This document shows, one piece after another, positions 11,429-22,920 of a stretch of 64,000 nt of DNA (its first letter is position 1; each line of letters starts with the position of its first letter). The notes under the pieces were generated by a model that was given only the letters and a program-made list of their open reading frames with translations, had not been told where the DNA came from and ran no database searches. Origin of the DNA: Ampelocalamus luodianensis (Eukaryota > Streptophyta > Magnoliopsida > Poales > Poaceae). The stretch lies in assembly GCA_036346255.1 (NCBI GenBank), contig CM070632.1, positions 47,194,896-47,258,895 of the forward strand. Direction: 5' to 3'. Both the position numbers and the translations under genes were made by a program.

Positions 11429-11933
11429 GGTAATTATCATCGACACGCAGTATTCCTATGGATTTAGCAATGTGATTAGCACGTAGTTTCTTATTGTAGC
11501 AAAACATCAGTTTTGGTTGGTAGTCGGTGTGCTTGACTTAGAACATGTGGGAACATGTGGGACCTGTTGTAGCAAAACTGAATGACAGTTTAGAAATATT
11601 GAACAATTTCTTCCCTGACGCCAGAACGATTTTAATGGAAACAATAGCTAGTACAATGGTAGCTTCAAAATGTTCATGATACGCGATAGAAATACAATTG
11701 AAAAGATACTGTACAGTGGGATTTACAAAATATAGATTTCTATATTTTTGAGGAAAATGTAGAGTACTTTAAATTACGAAGAAATTACCGGTTTGCACTG
11801 TGTCATGAAACTTAAAAGTTTAAAAATATTCTGAGGCTGTAAAACGTGTGATTGAAATGTGCATGATACGTGAAAGGAATACAATTGAAAACATAGAGTC
11901 TGAAAAGATGATGTACGATAGCAGTTGGTAGAT

Positions 11934-12731
11934 GGTACGAGCATTGCATATAAGTTGTTTCATTCTTCGTATGCACCTGTGTTAGGTACTTCATGGCGGA
12001 TATTCATGATCTGTTGGATTGTTAGTACTTAGTAAAAAAATAGATCTGTTGGAGGCTCACTTAGATATAATCGCATGAATGTTGGATTGTTAGTACTTAG
12101 TAAAAAATAGTTATGTTTGCAGTGAGTAACAGGAGTAATGTTGTAGATTATGTATGGTTGATTAACAACTTTTAATAGTAATGTTGTCTTTGTAGTTTGT
12201 TCCATCCAATTTGCTCGTAATGTATGTATATGCTAACCTGCTCTATTTACTCACTACATCTAAAGAAAGTTGGCCTACGTACAGTAGCAGTTACTACATG
12301 GTACGAGCATTTCGTATAAGTGCTTTCATTCTTCATATGCACCTGTGTTAGGTACTTCATGGCGGATATTCATGATCTGTTGGATTGTTAGTACTTAGTA
12401 AAAAAATAGATCTGTTGGAGGCTCACTTAGATATAATCGCATGAATGTTGGATTGTTAGTACTTAGTAAAAAATAGTTATGTTTGCAGTGAGTAACAGGA
12501 GTAATGTTGTAGATTATGTATGGTTGATTAGCAACTTTTAATAGTAATGTTGTCTTTGTAGTTTGTTCCATCCAATTTGCTCGTAATGTATGTATATGCT
12601 AACCTGCTCTATTTACTCACTACATCTAAAGAAAGTTGGCCTACGTACAGTAGCAGTTACTACATGGTACGAGCATTTCGTATAAGTGATTTCATTCTTC
12701 ATATGCACCTGTGTTAGGTATTTCATGGCGG
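11934..12731 (+). repeat. 366-bp tandem repeat carrying the transposase start region
   Basis: The phrase GGTACGAGCATT starts at 11934, 12300 and 12666, exactly 366 bases apart. Two full units and the start of a third are present. Each unit contains TGTGTTAGGTAYTTCATGGCGG, that is, a splice-acceptor-like AG and the ATG. In units 1 and 2 the frame closes after about ten codons (MADIHDLLDC then stop). In the third it opens into the transposase. Confidence 0.85.
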
Positions 12732-15700
12732 AGATTCAAGATCTGTTCGTGTTCCATGGGAACGCTCTCGTACGCGACGGACCGTACGGGGTGGACCTGT
12801 CGAATTGTGATCGAACAGTGATCCGGGCGCCGGGTTTGAAGGACATGGGCCTCTCGGAGCTAAGACGGTGTGTGCGGTCCGTGTTCGATCGCGCCACTGG
12901 AAGGATGAAACTGCGCATCGAGGCGTTGTATGTCTCGGTGGTGGATGATGGAGGGGAGGCCATTTGGCGACTTATGAAGGTGACAAGTGACGCTTCATGG
13001 GCTAATTATATGGAGGTTGTTTGCAACCCTGCTGCTGCGATCTATGAGCGGCCGATGGTCTATGTTCAGTTCGTGGAGAGGATGGGGACATCCGGCGTGG
13101 GTGGTTCCGGTGAGCCTGCTGGTGAGGACGAGCCTGTGTTGGCCTCTGGTGTTGGAGGAGACGCGTGCGAGGAAGTGGGCGATGCAGACCTGAGGAGGCG
13201 TGCCGACAATTTTGAGCCCAACGAAGGAGTGGAGAGATGGTGGGCAGCCCGTATTGATTGCCAGGAGTACCTAGCGGACCAGCCGGAAGGGGTGCAAAGC
13301 GAGAAGGAGGAGGAGGACGTGGAAACATCAAGTTCCGAAGACGAGGAAGACGAAGAAGATGGTACAGGAGGTGTAGTCGGTGGTCTTGTGACCACCGACA
13401 ATGCTTATGTCCCCTCAAGATTGGACGACGTCGCAGCGGCATCACTGGTTCTGCCACAGCCGGAGGGGGGCGAGTGGGGGTTCAATGAAGACACCCTGCT
13501 CCTTGGGCAGCGCTTCCCTAACAAGAGCGCCGCCCAGCATGCTATTGCGAGATACGCCGTTAACATTGGACGGACGTATCGGGTGCAGAGGTCCAACCCC
13601 GACACCTACATCGTTAGGTGTGTTGATGAATCCTGTGCTGGAAAGGTCCGTGCACAGCGGTTCACGGTCGCAACCACGGGCTTTCGGATAACCGTGTTGA
13701 AGGACCACACATGCGAGCTAGCTGAGCCGCTTTATAGGCACCGCAACATGACGTCCTCGTATGTTGCTAGCCTGATAAGCCACCTCGTCGCTGCAGATGT
13801 TTCCATTGCGCCAAAGCTTCTAATGGCGGATGTTGCCAATATAGTGGGGTTCCAGGTCAGCTACAAGAAGGTATGGCGGGCGAAACGGAAGGTCCTGGAG
13901 CGAATGTTCGGGACATTCGAAGAGGGTTACAACCTAGTTCCAAGAATGTTGCATCAAATCGCAGAATCAAATCCCGGGACTTACATAAGCAAGTTTGACC
14001 GGGCGCATCCGACGAAGGGGCCCAATTGTTTTATCCTTGATAGGGTCTTCTGGGCCTTCGGTCAGGCGATAGAAGGTTTCAAGCACTGTCGTCCCGTGGT
14101 AACGATGGATGGCACCTTCCTATCTGGGAAGTACAAGGGTACCATCCTGGCCGCGGTCGCAGCCGATGCGTAACGCACCGCCATTCTCGTGGCCTTCGCA
14201 ATTGTGGAGAGCGAGAACACCGATAGCCGGCCGTGGTTCCCGCCCAAAGTGAAGGAGGCGGTGGTCCAAGACCGCCCGATGTGTGTGTCATCTCTCGACC
14301 GCAATGTCGGGTTGTCGTCGCGCTGAGCACGATGCAAAATGGGACGCAGACGCCGTTCCAGTGGAACGATGTCAAGAGCCGTTGGTGCATGAGGCATCTC
14401 GCTGCGAACTTCCACACAAGGTTTCGAAGCAAGGACCTGATGAAGATGTTCAAGAAGCTCTGTATGCAGAACCAAAGGCGGAAATTCGAAGCGGTGTGGA
14501 GACAGCTCGACGAGGAGACCGGGAAGCATGTAAGGAACTCGGCGGATGCGGAGGCAAGGGCAGCGGCAGGAGGGTCCGCGAGAGTTGGGGAGTTCACGCA
14601 GTGGGTTAACTCGCACGCACTCGACTTGGAGAAATGGTCCCTGCTGCACGACACCGGTGGTGCAAGGTACGGGATCATGACGACCAACATGTCCGAGGTA
14701 TACAACGGTGTACTCAAGGGTGTCCGATCACGCCGACATCGCGATCGCCGAGGAGAGCCGAACCGCACCGCCGGTACTTCGCTAACGTGAGCCATGATGG
14801 CCAAGAAGCATCCGGAGGATGGCAAGCAATTCTCGAAGTAATGCACGCGCATGGAGAAGAAGATCGACAAGGCTCGCTCGCGACGCTGCTCGTACTCATG
14901 GATGGCGTAAGGCGGTTCGAGATTCGACTCAGGAGAAGCACGGATGGGCCACGCCAGAGGATCGGAAGCGTGTCCGCACGATTGGTGACGGCCGCCAGCA
15001 CCGCAACAAGCCGTGACTTCCGCACAAACCATGCTCCCATGTGTATGCGGCGCGGCGCGGCGTGGCGCCAGGCCTCGGAGCGTTACATCTCCGAGTACTA
15101 CGATATCCACCACCGTATGGCACTTGAGGCCGAGTTCCATTCGCACGGCCCGACATGCACTACGGACCTCTCGCCGGCAGTGAAGTGGGTGCCAAACGAC
15201 GACTACTAAAACAGCCCGCCGTGGAAGACGCCAGCCACGACGCATCCGGAACGACATGGATGACAGCCAGCGCGGCCAACGGGTTCGCCACCCAAGATGC
15301 AGACTTTGCAAGACGGGATGGACAAGAGACAAAAGAAGCAATGGGACAAGATGACAAAGCAATGGGATGAGATCCGCGGACTAGCAAGGGGGCTGGGAGC
15401 GGACGACCAAGCAAGGGTCGCCGCGTCCGGTCCAAAGAAGAGGTCGTTGCTAAGATGGCGCTCTCGCAGGTGAGGCCCCCGAGCAAAGAACCCCATCCCG
15501 AACGTTCCAACCGAGCGTTCGCCGCAGCACCCGCCAGAAGGGGAGACGCCACCCCTCTGCTGGTGCATGGACCCATGCAAGTTCTTCAAGTCCAAACACC
15601 GGCTAAGCCTAGGGATGCGCATCAACAGCGAACTACTCCGATGACTATCCCGACCGCCGTTGGGACACGCGCAGCTATCGGCAGCCGGTAAGGTCTAAGT

Positions 15701-16078
15701 ACAGTATGTTCTTGTACCCTTTCTCTTTCGAAGAATGCACTAACAACCTCTCCCATCTCCCCGTAGTCCCCGGATCCGCTATGTGGCTACCGCAAGTGGA
15801 TCGACCACGAGATCCACCCACATGACCAGTGGACTCTCGACTTCGAGGAGTGAGATGTCAGAAGGGCCTGCGAGATCCGGGAGGACGAGCGCCGCAACGA
15901 CGAGCATAATGAGCGTATACGTCGGGAGACAAAAGATCATCTCGAGGCGTGCAATCGCAGTACGCGAGGCTCGCGAGGCGCGAGAAAAGAGGGAAATAGC
16001 GGCCAAGGCCAAAGAGGCCAGCGAGGAGCTCAACGCCGAGCTCACAAGGAAGGGAAAATGGCCCCGATCCTCGCAGTA
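12725..16078 (+). pseudogene. Mutator-like (MULE) transposase pseudogene 1
   Basis: MULE transposases cut and rejoin DNA at Mutator ends in the nucleus. The reading starts at the ATG at 12725 (MAEIQDLFVFHGN) inside the third 366-bp unit and stays open to 14173. An acidic stretch lies at about 13300-13360. A WRKY/FLYWCH-like zinc region follows with RTYRVQRSNPDTYIVRCVDE and HTC. The start of the DDE catalytic core is TMDGTFLSGKYKGTIL. A TAA stop then falls just after AAVAADA, inside the core. Beyond it FAIVESENTDS, WCMRHLAANFH and MTTNMSEVYNGVLKG appear in shifting frames. The C-terminal part to about 16078 includes a GRF-like zinc piece (CWCMDPCKFFKS, YRKWIDHEIHPHD). Several frameshifts show it is dead. 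Inverted repeats of the element were not found. Confidence 0.85.
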
Positions 16079-16374
16079 GGTCGGCCCATTCCGTAGTACT
16101 CCTTCGTCCTACCCGCCATGTTTTTTACTATCCCCTAAAGGCATGTATACTTACATGGTGCGGATGCTTGTGTCCCAGTGTACCGTAGTAGTAGCAAGGA
16201 TGACTCGAGCAATTAGTCGAACCAACATGCCATGTGACCACGTGTAATGTGCTTCTGTCTTCGGACTCTAATGTAGTTCTAGTTCCGTGCAAGCCTATAT
16301 TGCAAGTAACCATTCACACCGACATTGAATCCTCCATGTTTTATGGCATCTTCATAATCATAATCTCCTCTACA
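16079..16374. other. Unassigned 3' flank of MULE pseudogene 1
   Basis: I see no gene. It may be the 3' untranslated and subterminal region of the MULE. Confidence 0.3.
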
Positions 16375-16460
16375 CCAGAAAAATACCTTGCTATCAAGAC
16401 ATTATATCACCAAAATGTAACCCAACAAATCTCAAATACATTCCAAGTCACATCTTTACG
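16375..16460 (+). repeat. About 85-bp direct repeat, first copy (second at 17500-17582)
   Basis: Both copies read CTATCAAGACAT, ATATCACCAAAATGTAAC, AAATCTC and GATACATTCCAAGTCACAT-like words in the same order. The repeats bracket the GRF zinc-finger remnant. They may mark a duplicated transposon end. Confidence 0.7.
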
Positions 16461-16462
16461 CT

Positions 16463-16583
16463 GCGACGTGACCCAACGAGTCGGCTTTTGCGCAGTGATG
16501 TGACCCGACGAGTCAGCTTTTGCGCAGTGATGTGACCCGACGAGTCAGCTTTTGTATACTGATGTGACCCGACGAGTCAGGAC
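16463..16583 (+). repeat. 32-bp tandem repeat, four units
   Basis: TGACCCRACGAGTCRG occurs at 16469, 16501, 16533 and 16565, exactly 32 bases apart, with CTTTTGCGCAGTGATG between. The third-to-fourth linker differs (TATACT). Subterminal arrays of this kind are common near ends of Mutator or CACTA elements. Confidence 0.8.
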
Positions 16584-16761
16584 AAAATCTAAAAGACATC
16601 ACGCAACACTGCCAAACGATTCCTCCTCAGCCCAGCTACCTCGCGGACGCGAATATCCTTGAACCCAATTGCAATTTACCCACAGGCTATATATGAATGC
16701 TTTGGCTGCCATTCACCTCACTCTTCACTTCCTCTTCTCCTTTCTTCCATTCTATAACAGG

Positions 16762-17270
16762 ATGTCTTCGGCCTCATCTAACTTTCGTGTGAGCAGACAA
16801 TTAGAATCGTTGCGGCAGCACCTCGTGTGCCCTCGTTGCAGGGATCCGGCAAATGTGTTCACCTCGCATACGCCAACGAATCCATCCCGAGTGTTCATGA
16901 AGTGTTCAAATCTTACGGTAAGTAGTGCCTAATCATCCCAAATTAATTTCATTCGAAATAGCACGTTCTTTTTTTCACTTGAAGTCGCAATTCTTTTGCG
17001 TAACACAACATGCCGGCTTTGGCAAGCAATGATGAAGCTGCCCCAGTAGTTCGAGATATTGCAATACAAATTGCTGCCTTACAAGATGACACCCGTGGTG
17101 TTGCTGCATTTCGTCCAGTGGCTCGACCCTCCGATCAACCAATGCAAAATGAAGCTAACAGACTTCAAAGACTGGATGAAAGGATGGAAAGGGTTGAGAA
17201 AATGCTTCAGAAATTACTTCGCATAGTTAGTTTTGCGGTATTTCTTCTATTATTTCTTGTTCTTGCCAAG
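16762..17270 (+). pseudogene. GRF-type zinc-finger protein remnant with C-terminal membrane anchor
   Basis: The first exon (16762-16919) reads MSSASSNFRVSRQLESLRQH, then LVCPRCRDPANVF, SHTPTNPSRVFMKCSNL. This has the CxxC ... TxxNPxRxFxxC pattern of GRF zinc fingers, a nucleic-acid-binding fold found in many small plant proteins. GTAAGT follows as donor. The second part (from about 17010) reads PALASNDEAAPVV, a short coiled coil (LQRLDERMERVEKMLQKLL) and a hydrophobic end (FAVFLLLFLVLAK), the usual tail of this family. Between them the expected cysteine and tryptophan segment is in the wrong frame and a TAA stops the second frame just before its ATG. A frameshift therefore breaks it, unless an unseen splice choice restores it. 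Confidence 0.6.
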
Positions 17271-17499
17271 TAGAAGTCCAGTTGTAATAAGATTGTAATG
17301 TCCACTCTTTATCTATGTATCATAGTCCTTCATGAATAGATCAACTGTCGTGTATCCCTGCATTACATGATGTATGCCTTTGCGACGTTGTTGTACTCCG
17401 CGATGACTGGCTGCTCACAAAATATTATTCCGACTACAACAGATAGTTTGCGTATACAGAAAATATAGCATATTTGGAATATCCCATAACCTCCTCCGC

Positions 17500-17582
17500 A
17501 TCGCAAATATACCTCCCTATCAAGACATGGATATCACCAAAATGTAACTCAAAGAAATCTCGATACATTCCAAGTCACATTG
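17500..17582 (+). repeat. About 85-bp direct repeat, second copy
   Basis: This is the partner of 16375-16460, with about 80 percent of positions matching by eye and in the same orientation. Confidence 0.7.
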
Positions 17583-17619
17583 AATCATGAAACCCTAATT
17601 TTCGAACCTAAAATCCGTA

Positions 17620-18375
17620 TAAATAGAACACGCTTATGAAAATGGGGAGAGAGCACGTATGTTCAGATGAATGAAATTATGGCAAATTTACACAAGCAAG
17701 CGCACTTTGTCGGGTGCTTCACGTAAAATTTCATAATATTTTGAAGTCGCTTGCTATATTTTAAAATTGAAACGAAAATCGCCGCTAAACCCTAACCGTA
17801 ATTCCTAATTGCGACTTAAACCCTAACACTAACACGAAAATCGCCGCTTTTTATTTTATGTATGCTACGATGTCTACAATAATTAAAAGCGCATACAACC
17901 ACCAATTATATTTTAATGGATCAATTAAAGCTTAATTGGAAAATTCAAGAAAATAAAAAAAAATAGTTTAAATTAATAAAATAAACTTTTTTAAATTCGA
18001 AATTATTTTATTAAATATATTCGTGTTCCAATACTTTTATTGAATTTTCTAGATTTTTTCTCTCATTTTCGCATAAACCTAACACGCTTATGAAAATCAT
18101 GGAATATGAAATTAGTGGAGCGAGCACGTATGCTCAGATGAATAAAATTATAACAAGTTTACACAAGCAAGCAATCCACATAAAATTTTATAATTTTTGA
18201 AGTCACCTCTTTTATTTTATGTATGCATACACAAGCACAATTTATATTTTAATACATTAATTAAACCTTAATTTAAAAATTCAACAAAATCAAAATCGCT
18301 TTATGACTAAAATTTGAATTCAAAATTATTTCATTAAATCTATTCGTGTTCCAATTATTTTTATTTAATTTTCTA
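17620..18375 (+). repeat. Diverged tandem duplication (17620-18064 and 18078-18375)
   Basis: Both halves contain ACGCTTATGAAAAT, GAGCACGTATGYTCAGATGA, TTTACACAAGCAAGC, TTTTATTTTATGTATGC and ATTCGTGTTCCAAT in order. The second half has lost about 140 bases. It is AT-rich and non-coding. Confidence 0.7.
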
Positions 18376-19258
18376 TAAATTTCTGAATTTTTCTTGGATT
18401 TTTTCTTCTCTCCTTTTTCTTCTCTCTCTCTCTCCTCATTTCCCTCTCTATTGCTTGTCGTGGGAGGGATCGCATGTCGCGGCTTGGGCACACAAAGATG
18501 TTGCCACCGCGCTTGGGCACGCAGCAGCCTTGTCGCCGCTTTGCCGCTACGCAGAGCCAATCGCCGGTCCGTCGCCAGCACAGACTCTAGAGCTGCGTTT
18601 CACGGCCGCAGCAGGCGCGACTAGGGGGCTAAAAAAGGAAATTTGATGCTAACAGAGCTATTTAGGAATTACAGTAGCTCATGGGGCCAATACTGTCCAA
18701 ACTTCGATCTCGACTCGTCAGATCTGACGTTATTGGATACATCGTGAGAAGTATTAGTTGTTTTTGTACTTGCTGAATGAAGTGACGTATTGCAAATGCG
18801 CGGGAAGAATGCCGAGAATCGATGGCCCGGATTAAAATTTTGGTTCGAAATAAGAAATCTCCCGCTTTTTTCCACCATGTCATCTAGCCCGTCGAATTGC
18901 GATCGGACGGCCTGCACACGCGCCCAGTTGGTGAACAGCTGCAGCCCAACTGAGTCATTGAAAATGTTGCATTTCATGCTACCTTTGTGCACGTATCTGT
19001 TATAGAATTATCAATGTCGATTTGCTAGGACTAAAAAATGGTTAGAGGAAGATTAGTTTTTCCTGTCAGATGTTAGAATTTGTGTGATCTGATCCAACAT
19101 GGTTGTATCTGAATTATCAAAAGAATCGGAGCTGCTCCATAGTATCTTCTGTAGAAGTGAGATTGATCAGATTGCAAGGATCAAAGAAATGCTGCAAGGT
19201 AGAATTTGTAGTTACAAATGATTTTGTGATCAGAGAGACATTGGATGTTTCAGGGCAT
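18376..19258. other. No gene seen
   Basis: A CT-rich run at 18405-18450 is followed by a moderately GC-rich segment to 18640 and then unique AT-rich sequence. The frames are short and lack motifs. Confidence 0.3.
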
Positions 19259-19316
19259 GTTTGGGGGAGCTTAAAGCCATCTTCGGCTTTCAAAAAGCTG
19301 GTAAGCTCCCCCAAAC
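19259..19316. repeat. Perfect 15-bp inverted repeat (hairpin)
   Basis: GTTTGGGGGAGCTTA at 19259-19273 pairs with TAAGCTCCCCCAAAC at 19302-19316 around a 28-base loop that contains AAGCC and GGCTT. The words resemble ends of hAT-type or PIF-type miniature elements, so this may be a nested MITE relict. Confidence 0.6.
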
Positions 19317-19836
19317 GGGTAAGCTTGCAAGTAGCTTATGCCATAAGCCGAAAGCCGTATATAACTAGCAAAAGCTAAAAGCTAGGTGGGAGGTGCTTCC
19401 TTAGAGCATCTACAACAGTCCACGTCAGCTGTTATTAAGGGGTTATCACATCAGCATTTAGGTGATATAGAGGAGAGAAGGTGAGGAGAGAGGGTGCGAT
19501 TGTTTCTAGATAAAAAAATTATCAAATTGTTAATAACAAGATACAAAAAACAACCAAATACTCTATTGGAGACTTACTTGTTACTTAAAAACGCGTTTTG
19601 TCGGTCCCACTGTCTTAAAGCAAAATATTCATCCGATCATTTATGCAGTCCGACTTTATTATTGATATGATAAATAAGAAAACATGTAGGCTACAAAGTT
19701 GTACTTCATTATTGATCATCAAGAATTATGCACACTTGTAGCAATTAAAATCTTAGACACAAGCTCAAAAAATAATCTATTGGAAGACTTGTTTCTTTTT
19801 ATTAGATTGAGTACTCTCTCTCCTCTTAGTAACAAT
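19317..19836. other. Unassigned AT-rich sequence
   Basis: This includes MITE-like words near 19405 (TTAGAGCATCTACAACAG), which are common at the ends of grass miniature elements, but no pair of ends could be set. No gene is seen. Confidence 0.3.
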
Positions 19837-20534
19837 CTAAGACCCTGTTTGGTACATCTCCTACTCTTAGCTTCTTCTTCAGATCTGGTGGAGCTGTACC
19901 AAACACCTAGCTTCCCAAAATGACCTGATTCTGCTTCTCACGAGAAGCTGTCTCGAAAATGAACTAGCAATGAGGAGCGACATTCCCGTAGATTCTCGTG
20001 AGAAGCCAGCTTACTAAAGCAAAAATACTCTTTGAAGTTGGACATAATTACCCGCAAAATACCACCGCCTAACCTCACCCCGAGCCCCACGGTAGCCATT
20101 CGTGATCGCGCCACCACCCACGCGCTCGAGAAGGCGCTGCTCGCACCACGGTCTTCCCACCTTTGCATCGGCCTCTGCCTCCCCCCTCCATGCCAGCCTC
20201 CCCTCTCTGATCCAGCTTCTCCCTCCTCGGGACCCCTGGCCGCCGTCCCGGAGTACCTCACCGCCGGTTTCACTAGCCATCTTCGTCGCGCCCGGACTCC
20301 CTCGCCCTCGACTCCCTCTTCGTCAGCGCACTGCTCGCCCCTCCTCGTGTCCAAACTAAACCCCAGTCCCAGCGCCACCACCGCCTGGTGAGCAGTCCGA
20401 CGCTTCCTCCTCTGTGAATTCGTTCACTATCCCTTCCGAGATTGTTCGTTTCGCTTTGGTTTTGGTTTCTGGGGGAGGATTTGGCGTGTGGTCTCTGACG
20501 ATTTTGGTTGGGTGGATCTATGGTGCTCGACACG

Positions 20535-20789
20535 ATGGCGCAGAAGGAGGCCAATGGCAATGGCGAGCACACCACCCACCCGCCGCTGACGCCCTCGCTA
20601 CTCCGCTTCTCCAAGTTCTTCCAGCGCATACATGGGATCCGATCGCCGATCTCGCGCCGATCGCTTTCGGTTTTGATCGATCGGTGCTAATTTGGGGTTG
20701 CACAGCGAACTCGCGGATCTCGGTCACTTGCGAGTCGATTCATCGGCTCGCACCTGATCGACAAGCTCATGGAGAACGAGAAGCACGAG
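20535..20789 (+). pseudogene. UXS: UDP-glucuronate decarboxylase (UDP-xylose synthase) gene fragment
   Basis: The intact enzyme converts UDP-glucuronate to UDP-xylose for cell-wall polymers. The first exon starts at 20535 with MAQKEANGNGEHTTHPPLTP and runs through LLRFSKFFQ, the usual start of the short cytosolic UXS forms. The following donor is changed (CAGCGCATAC). After about 80 bases a second piece (20705-20789) should carry the glycine-rich NAD-binding loop, but it is damaged by a small deletion. It resumes in another frame as FIGSHLIDKLMENEKHE, followed by GTACGG. The rest of the enzyme, including the YxxxK site, is absent. It sits inside the 19.8-22.7 kb element, so it is a captured copy of the 5' part of the host gene. 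Confidence 0.8.
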
Positions 20790-21849
20790 GTACGGACGAG
20801 ATCTCGTGGTATCGATCATTGTGTTGCTTGCTTGTTGCGGTTCGCGACATTGACCTCCGTCAGTGAGCGAGGTCAACTCCATGATTCCATCCTGAGGGAG
20901 AGTAGCTAGATCTGAGTGATAGTCAGGGGGTCTAGATCTGTGCAAAAGGGACGTTGTGAGTGGGGCTACTTTGTGCTAGATCTGTGAGGTGCAAGCTTTT
21001 GTGTTAAGTCTTGCATGATATCTTGCATCGACTCAATAATCAATCTTGATTCGCGTGATATCTTGCTTACATAGAGCTTAAGCTGGAAGCTTTGCTTGAG
21101 TCTGGAGTACCTGAGAAAGTTTTTTTTTTCGAATGCGAGAGATCACAGAGATCCAGTGACAATGCTTGAGAGATCTCACTGTGGGCACTTCATTCAGAGT
21201 CTTGAGCTTAACTTGGATCTATTTGAGAATGTGAGAGATCACAGAGATCCAGTAGCAATGCTTTAGACATTTTGCTGCTTTGTTCTTGTAGCTGGTGGTG
21301 AGAAGGATCTTAGTCGCTTTTTCGTGTAAGATTCTTAGCAATCACTGTTGTTTTTTAATACCAGGATATGCTGCATGCTTAATCTCAAGTTGTCTGACAC
21401 ACACCACTGAGTTGAAGATGGCAGCAAAAAAATTCTTGGAGGCATGGACTCTCTGCATTGCTCTTTGCTTGGGCAGCATCATTCTGCTTAGGAATTTGTC
21501 AATGGTGATGGTCAGATCAACTATTAGGAGCTTGTCAAGGTCAGATCACTTGGCTGTAATGTGACTTTGGTAGTAAGAGGTGGACTTATGCAGCTGTTGC
21601 ATGCTCCCTTGCACTTATAGATGATTTTGCTAGACTTATGTAGCTTTTGATGCTACCTTTTGCAATGTACTAATGCATTTTCATCGAGAAGAACTGGAGT
21701 TGAAAACTGAAGTTTCTAAGATTTTTGGAGCTGTGTCTGTCTGACTTTCTGTTTTACTAATGTTCCCTTTTGTTAGCTCTTAAGTTGCAACTTTCAAGCT
21801 CTGAAGCTATCATGCTAACTTTTCTTTGTTGAACTTCTTGATTTCTGAA

Positions 21850-22029
21850 GGTATGTGCCATTTGCCTTGGTTGCATGAGTACAAGGCACGTCCAAGCTTT
21901 CTTCACTGCTGAATGCTCCCACAAGTTCTATTTTCATTGTGGTGGCATGAGGACACGGCACGACCAAGCCTTTTTCACTGTTGAATCCTCCCACAAGTTC
22001 CATTTTCATTGTATCTCTTCAAATGTTCT
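21850..22029 (+). pseudogene. WAV3-like (VWA-domain) RING E3 ligase gene fragment, internally duplicated
   Basis: The frame from 21851 reads VCAICLGCMSTRHVQAFFTA, ECSHKFYFHC, then a second GGMRTRHDQAFFTVESSHKF, HFHCISSNV. CAIC, the ECSHxFHFHCI core and ISSNV match the N-terminal half of the RING finger in plant WAV3-type E3 ubiquitin ligases, which have a von Willebrand A domain. About 75 bases are tandemly duplicated, giving two copies of the central histidine-cysteine segment. CTGAAG just upstream is a normal acceptor. The last zinc ligands and all other domains are missing. It lies in the same element as the UXS fragment and on the same strand. Confidence 0.7.
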
Positions 22030-22683
22030 GAGATGTATGAAATTATCATACACGTGCTGAATTGACATAATTTTAACTTTCTAGAATGTATAAATATTAT
22101 GTATAATGTAGAAATCTTCAGATATGTATGTTAGCGATCTATGATTGATGTCAAATGTGCGATGAACATTTTTTTCCAGCCTATAATTGTTCAGACGGAC
22201 GTGAACGATGTACATTGTTTCTCCCATTTCTTTGGTGTATGGTCTCATTCATATATGTTTCTATTGTATCACATTCCATTTATCTCTATCCTACCAAATT
22301 TGTAAAGAAATTTTAGAAAATTGTGTGCAAATACAAAAGTTTAAGATACAATCCAAATAAGAAAGGAATTCCTTCCTAACTCAATACGAGATTGGACAAC
22401 ACAATGTATATATATTCATATGGTCTAAACAAATTTGGGGGAAATTTTCTATAATTTATGTACAAATATATAGGAGAAAGACACAAATACAATTGAAGTA
22501 TTACAACCAGGAGGTAACATAGTCTATTGGCCTCTAATTCTCCCTCATATGGTTTTTGGAGCCAACCTACCAGCCAAACGCTTTCAACATACAGCTTCAG
22601 ATTCTCAGAGAAGTGGATTATCAGAGAATCACGAGCAGAATCTAGAAAATGAGAATCTGGAGCTCTACCAAACAGGGTCTTAG

Positions 22684-22915
22684 CTTACTGCGGACCTGAT
22701 TGATGAGTTTACCCTTCTAAGTTGAAGATATTTACTCGTAAAATGTCATTGAATAAAAAGGGGTGTTGGGGCTGGGCACCCTAGCCTATGTTCCAATCGA
22801 GAAATTTGTACTTCTCCCTTGGGCAAGGCAAACACCGCCCTCCCCCAACGCCGCCTCTGCCCGCTTCCTCCCTTCCCCCCGACACCAACCTTCGTCCCCA
22901 AGCGTAGCGCAGCCG
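22684..22915. other. CT-rich sequence interrupted by a solo LTR
   Basis: The sequence continues after the LTR at 26130. Both sides contain (G/A)TCCCCAAGCGTMGC, so the LTR landed next to a short repeat. No gene is identified. Confidence 0.3.
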
Positions 22916-22920
22916 TCATT

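Larger units (their letters stand above)
19837..22683. mobile_element. Inverted-repeat-bounded element carrying host gene fragments
   Basis: The left end CTAAGACCCTGTTTGGTA and the right end read inward are identical over 18 bases. Similar words (GATTCTGCT, GAGAATCT, AGAAGC) continue for over 100 bases inside both ends. The interior carries a UDP-glucuronate decarboxylase fragment and a RING-finger fragment, with no transposase. The superfamily is uncertain: the ends resemble hAT or PIF/Harbinger termini, but I could not fix a target duplication. It behaves like a Pack-type gene-capturing element. Confidence 0.65.

Noticed and set aside
14079..15362. A 427-codon open frame on the minus strand
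   Set aside because: It lies antisense to the MULE 1 transposase, is arginine- and serine-rich with no motif, and the plus strand clearly carries the transposase homology.
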